From Sphingomonas sp. Root241 (GTDB lineage: Bacteria; Pseudomonadota; Alphaproteobacteria; Sphingomonadales; Sphingomonadaceae), in contig NZ_LMIV01000004.1 of assembly GCF_001428865.1 (NCBI RefSeq), positions 310,167 to 374,166 on the forward strand: a stretch of DNA of 64,000 nucleotides. Reading direction: 5' to 3'. This document shows, piece by piece, positions 17,179 through 25,844 of the stretch. Each line of letters opens with the position of its first letter. The stretch's first letter is position 1. Position numbers and translations under genes: made by a program. Below the pieces are notes generated by a model that worked only from the letters and a program-made list of their open reading frames with translations, had not been told where the DNA came from and ran no database searches.

Positions 17179-18476
17179 GCCGCTTCGCCCGCGAGGACGG
17201 CACGCGACTTGCCGCGTTCGCGCAGCCAGATGAAACCGAACACCAAAAGCAGGACGACCGGCAGGATCGCGAGGCGCTGGAACGATACCGATGCCGCCGC
17301 ATCCTCGACCGCGAGCTTGGCAGCGCCGGCCAGCCGCGCAAAGGCTTCGGGACCGCCGGCGAACTCGATCTTCGCCTTGTCGAACATCGCGCCCAGCAGC
17401 GGCAGCACGAAGAAGCTGGCGAGCGCGCCCGCCGATCCGACCAGTCCCATCGCCCAGGATCCGCCGCGCGGATAGCGTTCGGCGACCGAGGCGAGCATCG
17501 TCGGCCACATCACGCACACGCCCAGTCCCCATACCGTCGCCGCGAGGACCGCCGTCACCGGGGTCTGGGCCTGCGAGAGCATGAACAGTCCGATCGCGGC
17601 GAGCAGGCTCGATACCCAGAGCAGCCCCGGATTGGAGATCTTGTTCGCCAGCCGGCCCGCGAAATGGCGGAACACGAACATCAGCGCGTTGACATAGACC
17701 AGCAGCAGGATGCCGCGCATGCCGACGCGGTTCGTCAGGGCGACGTCGATCCATTGGCCGGGAGCCAGCTCCGACGCGGCGGTGAGGAACATCGCGCCGA
17801 ACCAGATGAAGAAGCTGGGGCGCCGGAACACCTCGCTCACCATCTCGCCGAAGCTCACGCCGGTCTCGCTGCGCAGGGGGGGCGGGAAGGTGGTCGTCGC
17901 GGCGATCACGACAGTCGCGACGGCGGGGATCATCACCAGCGCCATGATCCCCTGCCACGGCAGCGCCGCCGAGAGGAAGAAGCCGGCAAGTCCGCCGACG
18001 ATGATGCCGCCCGGGAACCAGGCGTGCAGCACGTTGAGCCGATGGGTGGTATCCTCGGGATAGAGCTGTGCCGTCAGCGGATTGATCGCCGCCTCGGTCA
18101 GCCCCCAGCCGATGCCGCTGAGCAGCATGCCGAGCCAGACGATCGTATAGATGGTCATGCCGGTCGCGAGATGGCCCGCGGTGACGATCAGCAGCGGCCC
18201 GAAGAAGAAGCACAGCCCTGCGCCCAGCAGGCACCTCTTCATGCCGATCTGATCGAGCAGCGCGCTGGCGATGAACAGAGTGATCGCGAAGCTGAGGAAC
18301 GCGGCGCCCAATGCCGCGGCGAGCAGCTCGCCGGCCTGCAACGGAGCGATCGGATCGATCCACTCGGCCTTGAGCCCGCTGGCGATCGCGCCGCGGATCG
18401 CGAGGCTCGACGCGGCGGTGAACAGGGCCAGCACGCCCAGCCAGAACAGCCGTCCCTTGTTCAATGTCGTGGCCAT
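17175..18476 (-). CDS. MFS sugar transporter
   Basis: A 433-aa inner-membrane permease with about 12 hydrophobic segments. It carries a conserved charged loop after helix 2 (LLDQIGMKRCLLGAG), the GRLANK-type loop after helix 8 and helix pairs typical of the major facilitator superfamily. The C-terminus is longer than average, with a periplasmic-looking stretch near residues 375-395. It is likely to import the monosaccharide products of the periplasmic enzymes in this operon. It lies 42 bp after the TIM-barrel gene at 18519 and overlaps the next gene. Confidence 0.85.
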   Translation of the reverse strand: MATTLNKGRLFWLGVLALFTAASSLAIRGAIASGLKAEWIDPIAPLQAGELLAAALGAAFLSFAITLFIASALLDQIGMKRCLLGAGLCFFFGPLLIVTAGHLATGMTIYTIVWLGMLLSGIGWGLTEAAINPLTAQLYPEDTTHRLNVLHAWFPGGIIVGGLAGFFLSAALPWQGIMALVMIPAVATVVIAATTTFPPPLRSETGVSFGEMVSEVFRRPSFFIWFGAMFLTAASELAPGQWIDVALTNRVGMRGILLLVYVNALMFVFRHFAGRLANKISNPGLLWVSSLLAAIGLFMLSQAQTPVTAVLAATVWGLGVCVMWPTMLASVAERYPRGGSWAMGLVGSAGALASFFVLPLLGAMFDKAKIEFAGGPEAFARLAGAAKLAVEDAAASVSFQRLAILPVVLLLVFGFIWLRERGKSRAVLAGEAA

Positions 18477-18518
18477 TTTTTGGCTCCCCTCCCTTATGTT
18501 CTTGCCCGCGTCACGTCG

Positions 18519-19562
18519 TCAGGTCAGCCCCAGCAGCTTGCGGTTGAGCCCCGGATCGCTGCCGCCCGCAAAATCGTCGAAAGCCTTGTCCGCGCGGCGG
18601 ATCATGTGCGCTTCGATGAACGGCGCGCCTTCGCGGGCACCGTCCTCGGGATGCTTGAGGCAGCATTCCCATTCGAGCACCGCCCAGCCGGCGTATCCAT
18701 ATTGCGTAAGCTTCGAGAAGATTCCGCCGAAATCCACCTGTCCGTCGCCGAGCGAGCGGAAGCGGCCGGGGCGGTCGACCCAGTCCTGGAAGCCGCCATA
18801 GACGCCCGATCGTCCGGTCGGGTTGAGCTCCGCGTCCTTGACGTGGAACATCCGGATCCGTTCGTGATAGATGTCGATGAACGACAGATAATCGAGCGCC
18901 TGCAGCACGTAATGGCTGGGATCGTAGAGGATGTTGGCGCGCGGGTGATTGTCGACGCCGGCCAGGAATCGCTCGAACGTCACGCCGTCGTGCAGGTCTT
19001 CGCCGGGGTGGATCTCATAAGCGAGATCGACGCCCTGTTCGTCGAACGCATCGAGGATTGGGCGCCAGCGCTTGGCGAGTTCGCCGAATGCTTCCTCGAC
19101 CAGCCCGGCGGGGCGCTGTGGCCACGGATAGAGATAAGGCCAGGCGAGGGCGCCCGAGAAGGTGGCATGCGCGTTCAGTCCCAGCCGCCGGCTTGCCTTG
19201 GCGGCGAGATGAAGCTGTTCGACCGCCCATTTCTGACGCTCGGCGGGCTTGCCGCGCAACGCCTCGGGCGCGAAGCCGTCGAACGCGACGTCATAGGCGG
19301 GATGCACTGCGACCAGCTGGCCCTGCAGATGCGTCGAAAGCTCGGTGATCTCGACGCCCGCCTCGCGGCAGGTGCCGGCGAGTTCGTCGCAATAATCCTG
19401 GCTCTCGGCCGCCTTGGCGAGATCGATGCAGCGGCTGTCCCATGTCGGAATCTGGACGCCGACATAACCGGCATCCGCCATCCAGCGCGCGGCCGAAGGC
19501 AAAGTGTCGAACGGCGCGGAGTCGCTCATGAACTGGGCGAGGAAAACCGCCGGACCCTTCAT
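18519..19562 (-). CDS. Sugar phosphate isomerase/epimerase family protein, cytoplasmic
   Basis: A 347-aa TIM-barrel protein without a signal peptide, unlike its two paralogues in this operon. Xylose-isomerase-like motifs: GYVGVQIPTWD, LAYEIHPGEDLHDG (metal Glu and His), NILYDPSHYVLQ (Asp and His), IRMFHVKDAEL and AVLEWECCLKHPEDGAREG (final Glu). This pattern resembles IolE/IolI-like epimerases and 3-keto-sugar-processing enzymes. It probably handles the imported product. It is second in the operon, 25 bp after the cytochrome gene. Confidence 0.83.
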   Translation of the reverse strand: MKGPAVFLAQFMSDSAPFDTLPSAARWMADAGYVGVQIPTWDSRCIDLAKAAESQDYCDELAGTCREAGVEITELSTHLQGQLVAVHPAYDVAFDGFAPEALRGKPAERQKWAVEQLHLAAKASRRLGLNAHATFSGALAWPYLYPWPQRPAGLVEEAFGELAKRWRPILDAFDEQGVDLAYEIHPGEDLHDGVTFERFLAGVDNHPRANILYDPSHYVLQALDYLSFIDIYHERIRMFHVKDAELNPTGRSGVYGGFQDWVDRPGRFRSLGDGQVDFGGIFSKLTQYGYAGWAVLEWECCLKHPEDGAREGAPFIEAHMIRRADKAFDDFAGGSDPGLNRKLLGLT

Positions 19563-19587
19563 GCCACCGCTCTCCCTGATTCGATCG

Positions 19588-19980
19588 TCACTTCGCGGTT
19601 TCGGCCTTGAGATAGGCGATCAGCGCGGCGCGCTTGGCGGGATCGGTGACCTTCATCGGCATGCGCGTGCCCGGCACCTTCTGTGCCGGCGCGGCGAGAA
19701 ACTGGTCGAGCGTCTGCGCGTTCCAGACGATGTTCGATGCCTTGAGTGCCGGGCTGTAGTTGAACCCTGGGACCGATCCCGCCTTGCGACCGAACAGGCC
19801 GTGGAGATTGGGTCCCATTAGGCTCTTTCCGCCGGCCGGAAGCGTATGGCACGCCCGGCACGCGGCGAACGCCTGCGCGCCCGCATCCTGAACGGGAGGC
19901 GCCGCGACGGACGGCAACGTTGTCAGTGTAAGCGCGCACAATGTTGCTGCAACGGGCAGCAGTGCGATCAGAGATTTCAT
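19588..19980 (-). CDS. Class I cytochrome c, monohaem, periplasmic
   Basis: A 130-aa protein with a Sec signal (cleavage near SVAAPP). There is one haem motif, CRACH, and the downstream stretch GTRMPMKV supplies the candidate axial Met, followed by LIAYLK. It is first in the eight-gene operon ending in the GMC flavoprotein and is the likely electron acceptor for that dehydrogenase. Classical gluconate dehydrogenases use a triple-haem subunit, so a single-haem partner is a difference worth noting. Confidence 0.9.
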   Translation of the reverse strand: MKSLIALLPVAATLCALTLTTLPSVAAPPVQDAGAQAFAACRACHTLPAGGKSLMGPNLHGLFGRKAGSVPGFNYSPALKASNIVWNAQTLDQFLAAPAQKVPGTRMPMKVTDPAKRAALIAYLKAETAK

Positions 19981-20083
19981 TATCCTCTCCGGTCTTGCAA
20001 CGATCGGTGGCTATCCTCTAACCGGTTGTTCACACGCGTGGCAACCATTTATCAGATATAAAATCGACGGGCCGTTCGCCGTC

Positions 20084-20095
20084 GTTAGCGCTAAC
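20084..20095. promoter_or_regulatory. LacI-family-type palindromic operator
   Basis: GTTAGCGCTAAC is a perfect 12-bp palindrome with a central CG, the form expected of LacI/GalR-family operators and similar to those reported for sugar regulons in Caulobacter and Xanthomonas. It ends 11 bp before the ATG at 20107, next to the RBS AAGGAGA, and lies about 104 bp upstream of the cytochrome c gene. A repressor here could control both divergent operons. Confidence 0.65.
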
Positions 20096-20106
20096 AAGGA
20101 GAGACG

Positions 20107-21306
20107 ATGGAAACGGGCACGCAGCCGCGGATACGCTACGGTATGGTCGGAGGAGGCGAGGGCGCGTTCATCGGCGCCGTGCATCGCATGGCGGCGGCGC
20201 TGGACGGCGAATATGAGCTGGTCTGCGGCGCATTCAGCAGCGACGCGGGGCGCAACCGGCGCAGCGCCACGGGGCTGGGTATCGACTCCGCACGAGCCTA
20301 CGCGACGCTCGATGCGCTGCTCGCCGGCGAGGCGGCGTTGCCCGAGGGCCAGCGGATGCAGGTGCTGGCGATCGTCACGCCGAATCATCTCCACGCCCCG
20401 GCGGCGATCGCCGCGCTCGACGCGGGTTTCCACGTGATGTCCGAAAAGCCGATGGCGCTGGACCTTGCCGAGGCGCTGGCGATCGAGGCGGCAGTCGCGC
20501 GCAGCGGCAGGCTGTACGGACTCGCTTTCACCTATAGCGGCTATCCGCTCGTCGAGGAGGCGCGGGTTCGCGTCGCGCGCGGCGATCTGGGTGCGATCCG
20601 GCTGGTGCAGGTCGAATATTCACAGGGCTGGTTGAGTCAGCCGATCGATCGTGACGGTCAGAAGCAGGCCGAATGGCGCACCGATCCCGCACGGGCCGGG
20701 TTGGGTGGGTGCCTCGGCGATATCGGCACGCATGCTTTCCAGCTGGCCGAGCATGTCTCGGGCCTCGCGGTCGAGGAACTCAGTGCCGAGCTGACCACAC
20801 ACGTGCCGGGACGCCGTCTCGACGACGATGTGGCGGCGTTGCTGCGGTTCGAAGGCGGCGCGCGCGGCGTGCTCAAGGCCAGCCAGATCGCGGCGGGCGA
20901 CGAGAACGGACTGCGGCTGCGCGTGCATGGCGAGAAAGGCGGGCTCGACTGGTCGCAGATGGAGCCCAACACGCTCACTATTCGCTGGCTCGACCGGCCG
21001 GCCGAGATCGTCCGCGCGGCCGGACCGGGCCTCGATCCGTTGACCACGGCGCGGCTGCGCACGCCCGCGGGCCATCCCGAGGGCTATATCGAGGCATTCG
21101 CCAATTTGTACCGCAGCTTCGGCCGCGCGGTGCGCAACGGAGCGCCCATGCCGCCGCAATGGGGTGCGGCGGACTGGTTTCCGGGCATTACCGACGGACT
21201 GCGGACGATGACCTTCGTCGAGGCGATGATCGAGAATAGCGGCGGTGCGGCGAAATGGACTTCGCTCGCGCGCCTTCTCGACCAGCGTCGGGCGAGCGCC
21301 GCCTGA
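20107..21306 (+). CDS. Gfo/Idh/MocA family oxidoreductase
   Basis: A 399-aa NAD(P)-dependent sugar dehydrogenase without a signal peptide. The N-terminal Rossmann segment is RYGMVGGGEGAFIGAVHRMA. The sequence VTPNHLHAPAAIAALDAGFHVMSEKPM supplies the EKP Lys, and LGDIGTHAFQLAEHVSG carries the GxxxxH catalytic region. In oxidative glycoside pathways such enzymes reduce 3-keto sugars back to sugars or oxidise C3. It has a strong RBS (AAGGAGA). It diverges from the cytochrome operon and is followed after 57 bp by a second DUF1080 gene. Confidence 0.9.
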   Translation: METGTQPRIRYGMVGGGEGAFIGAVHRMAAALDGEYELVCGAFSSDAGRNRRSATGLGIDSARAYATLDALLAGEAALPEGQRMQVLAIVTPNHLHAPAAIAALDAGFHVMSEKPMALDLAEALAIEAAVARSGRLYGLAFTYSGYPLVEEARVRVARGDLGAIRLVQVEYSQGWLSQPIDRDGQKQAEWRTDPARAGLGGCLGDIGTHAFQLAEHVSGLAVEELSAELTTHVPGRRLDDDVAALLRFEGGARGVLKASQIAAGDENGLRLRVHGEKGGLDWSQMEPNTLTIRWLDRPAEIVRAAGPGLDPLTTARLRTPAGHPEGYIEAFANLYRSFGRAVRNGAPMPPQWGAADWFPGITDGLRTMTFVEAMIENSGGAAKWTSLARLLDQRRASAA

Positions 21307-21363
21307 GAGATGGCCGAACCGATTGGTGAAGCCGAAATGCCTGCAACTGGAGCCGACCGCCTC

Positions 21364-22131
21364 ATGAAACTTTACCTTCTCCCCATGCTGGCGCTGCTCG
21401 GCGCCGCCCCCGCTCCCGCGCCTGCGAAGTGGCAGCGTATCTTCGACGGCAAGACGCTCGCCGGCTGGACGCCCAAGATCACCGGCCGCGCCGCGGGCGA
21501 GGATCCGCTGCACATGTTCATCGTGAAGGATGGCGCGATCCGCGTCTCGCACGCCAACTACACCAAGTTCACCGGCGAGTTCGGCCACCTCTTCTGGAAG
21601 GCCCCGCTCAAGGCCTATCGCATCCGCTTCGAATATCGGCTGTTCGGCGAATCTCTGCCGGGCATCCAGAGCTGGCAGGCCAGCAATTCGGGGCTGATGT
21701 TCCATGCGCAGGCACCGGAGACGATGCGGCGCGATCAGGACTTCCCGGTGAGCCTCGAGTTCCAGATTCTCGGCGTTCCGCGCCCGACGCGGGAGCCGAC
21801 CGGCAATCTGTGCACGCCCGGCACCACCGTGGTGTTCGAAGGCAAGCGCGATCCGCGCCATTGCATCCTTTCCACCTCGCCGCTGGAGCCGGTAGGCCGC
21901 TGGGTTCGGGCGGGGCTGGAGGTGCTGCCCAATGGCGAGGTCACCCATTTCATCGACGGCAAGGCCGTGCTGCATTATTCCGCGATCGAGCTCGACCCAG
22001 GAGACAAGGACGCGCAGCCGCTGATCGCGGCGCAGGGCGGCAAGCTGCAGCTGCAGCAGGGCTATATCGCGCTGCAGAGCGAGGGCCACCAGATCGAGTT
22101 CCGCAATATCGAGCTGCAGAAGATCGATTGA
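21364..22131 (+). CDS. DUF1080 protein (3-keto-disaccharide hydrolase domain), exported
   Basis: A 255-aa protein when started at the ATG at 21364, which gives the signal peptide MKLYLLPMLALLGAAPAPA. An in-frame ATG at 21310 would add 18 residues and hide the signal. Domain motifs are WQRIFDGKTLAGWTPKITG, FGHLFWKAPLKAYRIRFEYR, SNSGLMFHAQAPE, SLEFQILG and HQIEFRNIEL. It has four scattered Cys and is a divergent paralogue of 15431-16258. It is co-transcribed with the Gfo/Idh/MocA gene, which supports an oxidative glycoside role. Confidence 0.83.
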   Translation: MKLYLLPMLALLGAAPAPAPAKWQRIFDGKTLAGWTPKITGRAAGEDPLHMFIVKDGAIRVSHANYTKFTGEFGHLFWKAPLKAYRIRFEYRLFGESLPGIQSWQASNSGLMFHAQAPETMRRDQDFPVSLEFQILGVPRPTREPTGNLCTPGTTVVFEGKRDPRHCILSTSPLEPVGRWVRAGLEVLPNGEVTHFIDGKAVLHYSAIELDPGDKDAQPLIAAQGGKLQLQQGYIALQSEGHQIEFRNIELQKID

Positions 22132-22140
22132 GGGCGCGGA

Positions 22141-23202
22141 TCAGCGGGGACGTTTCTGCCGGGGCCGTCTGAACCAGAAGGTCCAGACGGTGAGGCTGCC
22201 GAGCAGCATCAGCGCCAGGCCGGAGACCGTCATCACCAGCCGCCAGGCGAGCCCGCCGACCTTGGCGGCGTGCAGCGGATAGGCGCCGTTGAAGACCTGG
22301 GTCCCCGCGGGGAGCGCCAGCGCGTCGGTGGCGGCGAGCAGGCGGCCGTCGACGGCATCGAAGGCGAGCGTCGAGCGGCCGTTGGGCAGCCATTCGGCGG
22401 CACGCTTCATGCGGATCGCGATCGGATCGCCCGGCTTGCGGGGCAATGCCAGGAGGCGGATCTGGGCATCGGGGAAACGCGCATGCGCCGCGGCGATGAT
22501 CGCGCGCCAGTCCGGATGCGCGGCGAGCGGGCCGCTCTTCGCCTTGGCAGGGGCGTTCGCGGCGAGCGCCGCGCCGGGCGCGCCAAAGGGGGCGATCACG
22601 ATGGCCGCGAACGGCTTGAAGATCATCATCGTGCCGGTGACCGCCGAAAGCAGCAGCAATGGCGCCATAACGATGCCGAAATCGCGATGCTGCATCACGA
22701 TCGCCGGCCGACTCAGCCTTCTGGGCCAGAGCCTGAACCTGAATGTCCCCCGCACACGCCACCACAGCATCGCGCCGGTGACGACGAACACTATCGCCGC
22801 GAGCCCTGCCACGCCGATGATCGTCTCGCCAAAATCGCCGGTGAAGAGGTGATGATGGAGATCGAAGATCCAGAGCTCGGGACGTTCCCACTGGCTCTGC
22901 CAGCGTGTGACCACGTTGCCCGCCTGATCGGCATAGGCGCCGGCGCCTTTGGGCAGGCGCAGCTGGTGCAGCGCGGACCGGTCGCTGGCGTACAGGATCG
23001 ACTGTGCCTTGGGCTCCGCGGCGAGCAGCTTCTCGGTCGCTGCGCCGATCGCGGCCGGATCCGTGACCAGCGCATCGCCGGCATGAGGGAGCAGCAGCCA
23101 GCTCTCCTTGTGGACGAGGATCGTGCCGGTCAGTCCCATGATCGCCAGCACCAGACCGACGATCCCGCCGGTCCAGCGATGTATCAAGTCGAGCAGCTTC
23201 AT
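22141..23202 (-). CDS. PepSY-associated transmembrane protein (iron-uptake type)
   Basis: A 353-aa inner-membrane protein: helix 1 (GGIVGLVLAIMGLTGTILVHK), a periplasmic PepSY-like segment, then LHHHLFTGDFGETIIGVAGL, MLWWRVRG and later helices ending in RRPRQKRPR. The conserved His residues and WW motif are typical of PepSY-TM proteins linked to siderophore receptors, some of which act as ferric-siderophore reductases. It lies 16 bp downstream of the TonB siderophore receptor on the same strand. Confidence 0.85.
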   Translation of the reverse strand: MKLLDLIHRWTGGIVGLVLAIMGLTGTILVHKESWLLLPHAGDALVTDPAAIGAATEKLLAAEPKAQSILYASDRSALHQLRLPKGAGAYADQAGNVVTRWQSQWERPELWIFDLHHHLFTGDFGETIIGVAGLAAIVFVVTGAMLWWRVRGTFRFRLWPRRLSRPAIVMQHRDFGIVMAPLLLLSAVTGTMMIFKPFAAIVIAPFGAPGAALAANAPAKAKSGPLAAHPDWRAIIAAAHARFPDAQIRLLALPRKPGDPIAIRMKRAAEWLPNGRSTLAFDAVDGRLLAATDALALPAGTQVFNGAYPLHAAKVGGLAWRLVMTVSGLALMLLGSLTVWTFWFRRPRQKRPR

Positions 23203-23218
23203 CGGAAGCGCCCTTCAC

Positions 23219-25453
23219 TCAAAACCGGTAATCCCAGCCGAGCGTGAACGCGCGGCCGCGCCCGGCGAAATAGCTCAGATTGTCGGTCGGCAGGCGGGTG
23301 TCGGAGCTGTAGTCGATATATTGCTTGTCGAAGAGGTTCGACACGCTGAACGTCAGTCCGCCGAGCCCGGTCTGATAGCGCAGATACACATCGGTGAGCG
23401 CGTAGCCGCCGAAATCGTTCAGATAGAGCTTCTGCGGGTGCGCCGGATTAATGTCGTCGATCGCGCGGGCCCTGCCGTCGAAACGGCGCGACAGGAAGAA
23501 CTGGGTCTGCACGCGCGCGCTGAACGGGCCGCTGGAATAATCGGCGGCGAGGTTGAGGCGGTCGGGGGAGATGTTGGTGCCGTCGAGGTCGCTGTCGACC
23601 TTGCCGTCGGGCACGGTGTCGCTGTCGTAGCGTCCGGCGAGATGGGCGTAGCCGACATTCACGTGCAGCCCGTCGATCGGCAGCCTGACGCCCAGATTGA
23701 CCTCCAGCCCCTGGATTTCGACGCGCAGGCGCTGGACATCGAAGATGCCGCCCGGATTGGCGATGAGCAACTGGCCCTTGTCGCTCGACGACCAGAAATA
23801 GGTCACCGAGGCATCGAGCGGCCCGCGCTTCACTTCCATGCCGATCTCGCGATTGTTCGACACGATCGGCGCGATATCGAGGAAATTGTCGATATCGACA
23901 CCCGCGGTGCCGACCGCGCGCGTGATGCGGCCGATATCGGGCACGGTAAAACCCTCGGCATAGCTGGCATAAGCGCGGATGCCCGGCACCGGCTCGAGGA
24001 TCACGCCGCCGTTGAGCAGGGCATCGGAGAAGGTGGGCGATCCGCCCGCCACCGCGACGCCGCCATAGGTCGCCGGATTTTTGTTGCGGAAAGTGGTCGA
24101 CGCCAGCGTGTGGTAATCGTCGACGGTGATCTTCACATTCTCGTAGCGCACGCCGCCAGCGAGGCGCAGCTTCTTGTCGAAGAGTGCGAGGTTCGCCTGG
24201 ACGAACGGCGCGAGGCTGCGGAAAGCGGTGGGCGGCACCCAGACCCGGCCGGTCGCGATCAGCCGCTGTTCGGTGCTGTCGGTCAGCGCATCGAAGCCGA
24301 GCGTCGCGGTGAGCGCCTCGAAGCCCGGGACGGCGCGCTCATAGCTGATCTTGCCGCCCAGCTTGCGCGAGCGGTTCTCGGACTGGTCGAACAGGGTACC
24401 AAGCGGCGCGATCGCCGGATCCTGGAAGGTCGGGATCGGTGCGATCTCGCCGCCGAACGTATCGTGCGTGCGGTTGAAGAAGATCTGGCTGACGAGGTTG
24501 CCGCCCCAGAGCGACGTGTCGGTATAGGAAAGCGCGATGCTCTCGGTGCGGCTCGCGGCGGGGGTGCCGGGTGGATCGCCGCGCACTGCGCCGGTCGGCA
24601 CGCCGGTCGCGCGATTGCCGGCGAGCGCGACATAGTCGCCGTCGCCGTCGAGCTCGAAGCGGCTGGCGATCAGATCGAGCCGGCCGGTTTCGCCGACCTG
24701 ATAGCCGAGGCGGGCGAACAGCGAGAGCGTCTTCGAATCCTGCGTCTCGCCCTGGGTGAGATTCAGGCCGACGCGGCGGCCGTCGCCGTCGTAGAACACG
24801 CCGCGCTTCTCATAAGCGGCACCCACGGTCGCATCGAAGCGCCCGGCCTTGTACTGGACGAGGCCCGCGGCCTTGCCGCCGATCCCATCGCCGCGGAAAT
24901 CATTGTCGGCGGTGCCCTGCAGCAGGACGCGGCCGCTGACGCCGTCTTGCTGCGGTGCGCCCACCGTCACCTGATTGACGATGCCGCCGGTGCCGCCGAT
25001 CCCCTGCAGCGCGTTCGAGCCGTAGATCAGCTCGACACGATCGACGAAGAAGCCGTCGATCGTGAAGCCGTCGCGGCTGCCGTCGCGCAAGGGAGTCGAT
25101 TGGGGAATGCCGTTGATCGCATAGAGCGGCGAACGGCCGCGCAGCGTCTCGCCCGCGCCCGAGAGCTTCTGGCGGGTAGGGGAGAAAGAAGGCGTGAGGT
25201 TCGCCACGGCATCGGTGACCGAGCCCGAGATCGCGATCTGCTGATCGAGCGTCTTCTTGTCGATCACGTCGATGGTGAGCGGCAATGCGTTGGGCGGAAG
25301 GATCGTGCGCGCGGCGGTGACGACGATCTCGTCGGCATCGGGCGCATCGTCCGCAGCCGCGGGCGTGACGGCTACGTCTTGCGCGAACGCCGTGCAGGGC
25401 ATGGTTGCGATCAATGCGAACAGAGGCAGTGAAAAATGCGAGCGACGCGACAT
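23219..25453 (-). CDS. TonB-dependent receptor, siderophore type
   Basis: A 744-aa outer-membrane receptor. The ATG at 25453 is chosen for the signal peptide that follows (cleavage near TAFAQD) and the upstream GGGGGAA; an upstream in-frame start would only add a charged tail. TonB box DEIVVTAART. The plug has SVTDAVANLTPSFSP, LYAINGIPQ, FVDRVELIYGSNALQG and GGTGGIVNQVT. The barrel ends with FTLGWDYRF, a terminal Phe as usual. It is followed by a PepSY membrane protein, the usual pairing for ferric siderophore uptake, and a Fur-box-like inverted repeat lies about 85 bp upstream. Confidence 0.92.
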   Translation of the reverse strand: MSRRSHFSLPLFALIATMPCTAFAQDVAVTPAAADDAPDADEIVVTAARTILPPNALPLTIDVIDKKTLDQQIAISGSVTDAVANLTPSFSPTRQKLSGAGETLRGRSPLYAINGIPQSTPLRDGSRDGFTIDGFFVDRVELIYGSNALQGIGGTGGIVNQVTVGAPQQDGVSGRVLLQGTADNDFRGDGIGGKAAGLVQYKAGRFDATVGAAYEKRGVFYDGDGRRVGLNLTQGETQDSKTLSLFARLGYQVGETGRLDLIASRFELDGDGDYVALAGNRATGVPTGAVRGDPPGTPAASRTESIALSYTDTSLWGGNLVSQIFFNRTHDTFGGEIAPIPTFQDPAIAPLGTLFDQSENRSRKLGGKISYERAVPGFEALTATLGFDALTDSTEQRLIATGRVWVPPTAFRSLAPFVQANLALFDKKLRLAGGVRYENVKITVDDYHTLASTTFRNKNPATYGGVAVAGGSPTFSDALLNGGVILEPVPGIRAYASYAEGFTVPDIGRITRAVGTAGVDIDNFLDIAPIVSNNREIGMEVKRGPLDASVTYFWSSSDKGQLLIANPGGIFDVQRLRVEIQGLEVNLGVRLPIDGLHVNVGYAHLAGRYDSDTVPDGKVDSDLDGTNISPDRLNLAADYSSGPFSARVQTQFFLSRRFDGRARAIDDINPAHPQKLYLNDFGGYALTDVYLRYQTGLGGLTFSVSNLFDKQYIDYSSDTRLPTDNLSYFAGRGRAFTLGWDYRF

Positions 25454-25536
25454 GGGGTTCCCCCGCCTGCTCGGCCTCATGCCGGCAGGTCTGTTGCGGG
25501 GCGCCTAGCAGCGGCGATTTTATACTGCAAGTCAAT

Positions 25537-25551
25537 CGCAATAAGATTGCG
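25537..25551. promoter_or_regulatory. Fur-like inverted repeat upstream of siderophore receptor
   Basis: CGCAAT-AAG-ATTGCG is an exact 6-3-6 inverted repeat located 84 bp before the receptor start in the minus direction. Its size and spacing resemble alphaproteobacterial Fur-type boxes, but I cannot score it against a matrix. Confidence 0.4.
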
Positions 25552-25592
25552 GGAGGGGGTGGCGATGCCGGTCCCATAGCGATACCCCTTGC

Positions 25593-25621
25593 CGTCATCC
25601 CGGCTCAAGGCCGGGATGACG
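25593..25621. repeat. Single REP-like hairpin
   Basis: Perfect 12-bp stem (CGTCATCCCGGC with its complement) and a five-base loop. It is a variant of the GTCATCCC hairpin family seen at 12287, 25673 and 26953. It is followed by the GAATATGAG module also present after copy A. Confidence 0.8.
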
Positions 25622-25672
25622 AGGGGAGAATATGAGACCCGACCCTTAGGTCGGCGGCCCATATCCTAAACG

Positions 25673-25779
25673 CGTCACCCCCGCGAAAGCGGGGGCCCAT
25701 CTCCTAGGCGAGCGGCAGAATGCACCGGTGCGCTCGTGGATAATGCTGGAGATGGGTCCCCGCTTTCGCGGGGATGACG
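25673..25779. repeat. Compound inverted repeat, copy B (two hairpins around a GCACCGGTGC centre)
   Basis: Two outward hairpins (CCCCCGCGAAAGCGGGGG on the left, CCCCGCTTTCGCGGGG on the right) are themselves in inverted orientation, extended by CCCATCTCC and GGAGATGGG arms and centred on the palindrome GCACCGGTGC (25722-25731). The same architecture occurs in copy C at 26953-27059. The gene-free stretch 25454-25844 consists mostly of this element, the hairpin at 25593 and the receptor promoter. Confidence 0.85.
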
Positions 25780-25844
25780 AAATGGGGGACGGCCTGTCAG
25801 TCAAATCAACAGCATGAATGGCCTCTCAGCCAACCCCGCCCCGC

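Noticed and set aside
23108..25432. 774-codon frame on the plus strand opposite the siderophore receptor
   Set aside because: Very long, but the minus strand has signal peptide, TonB box, plug and barrel motifs and a terminal Phe. The plus frame lacks an RBS and any domain.
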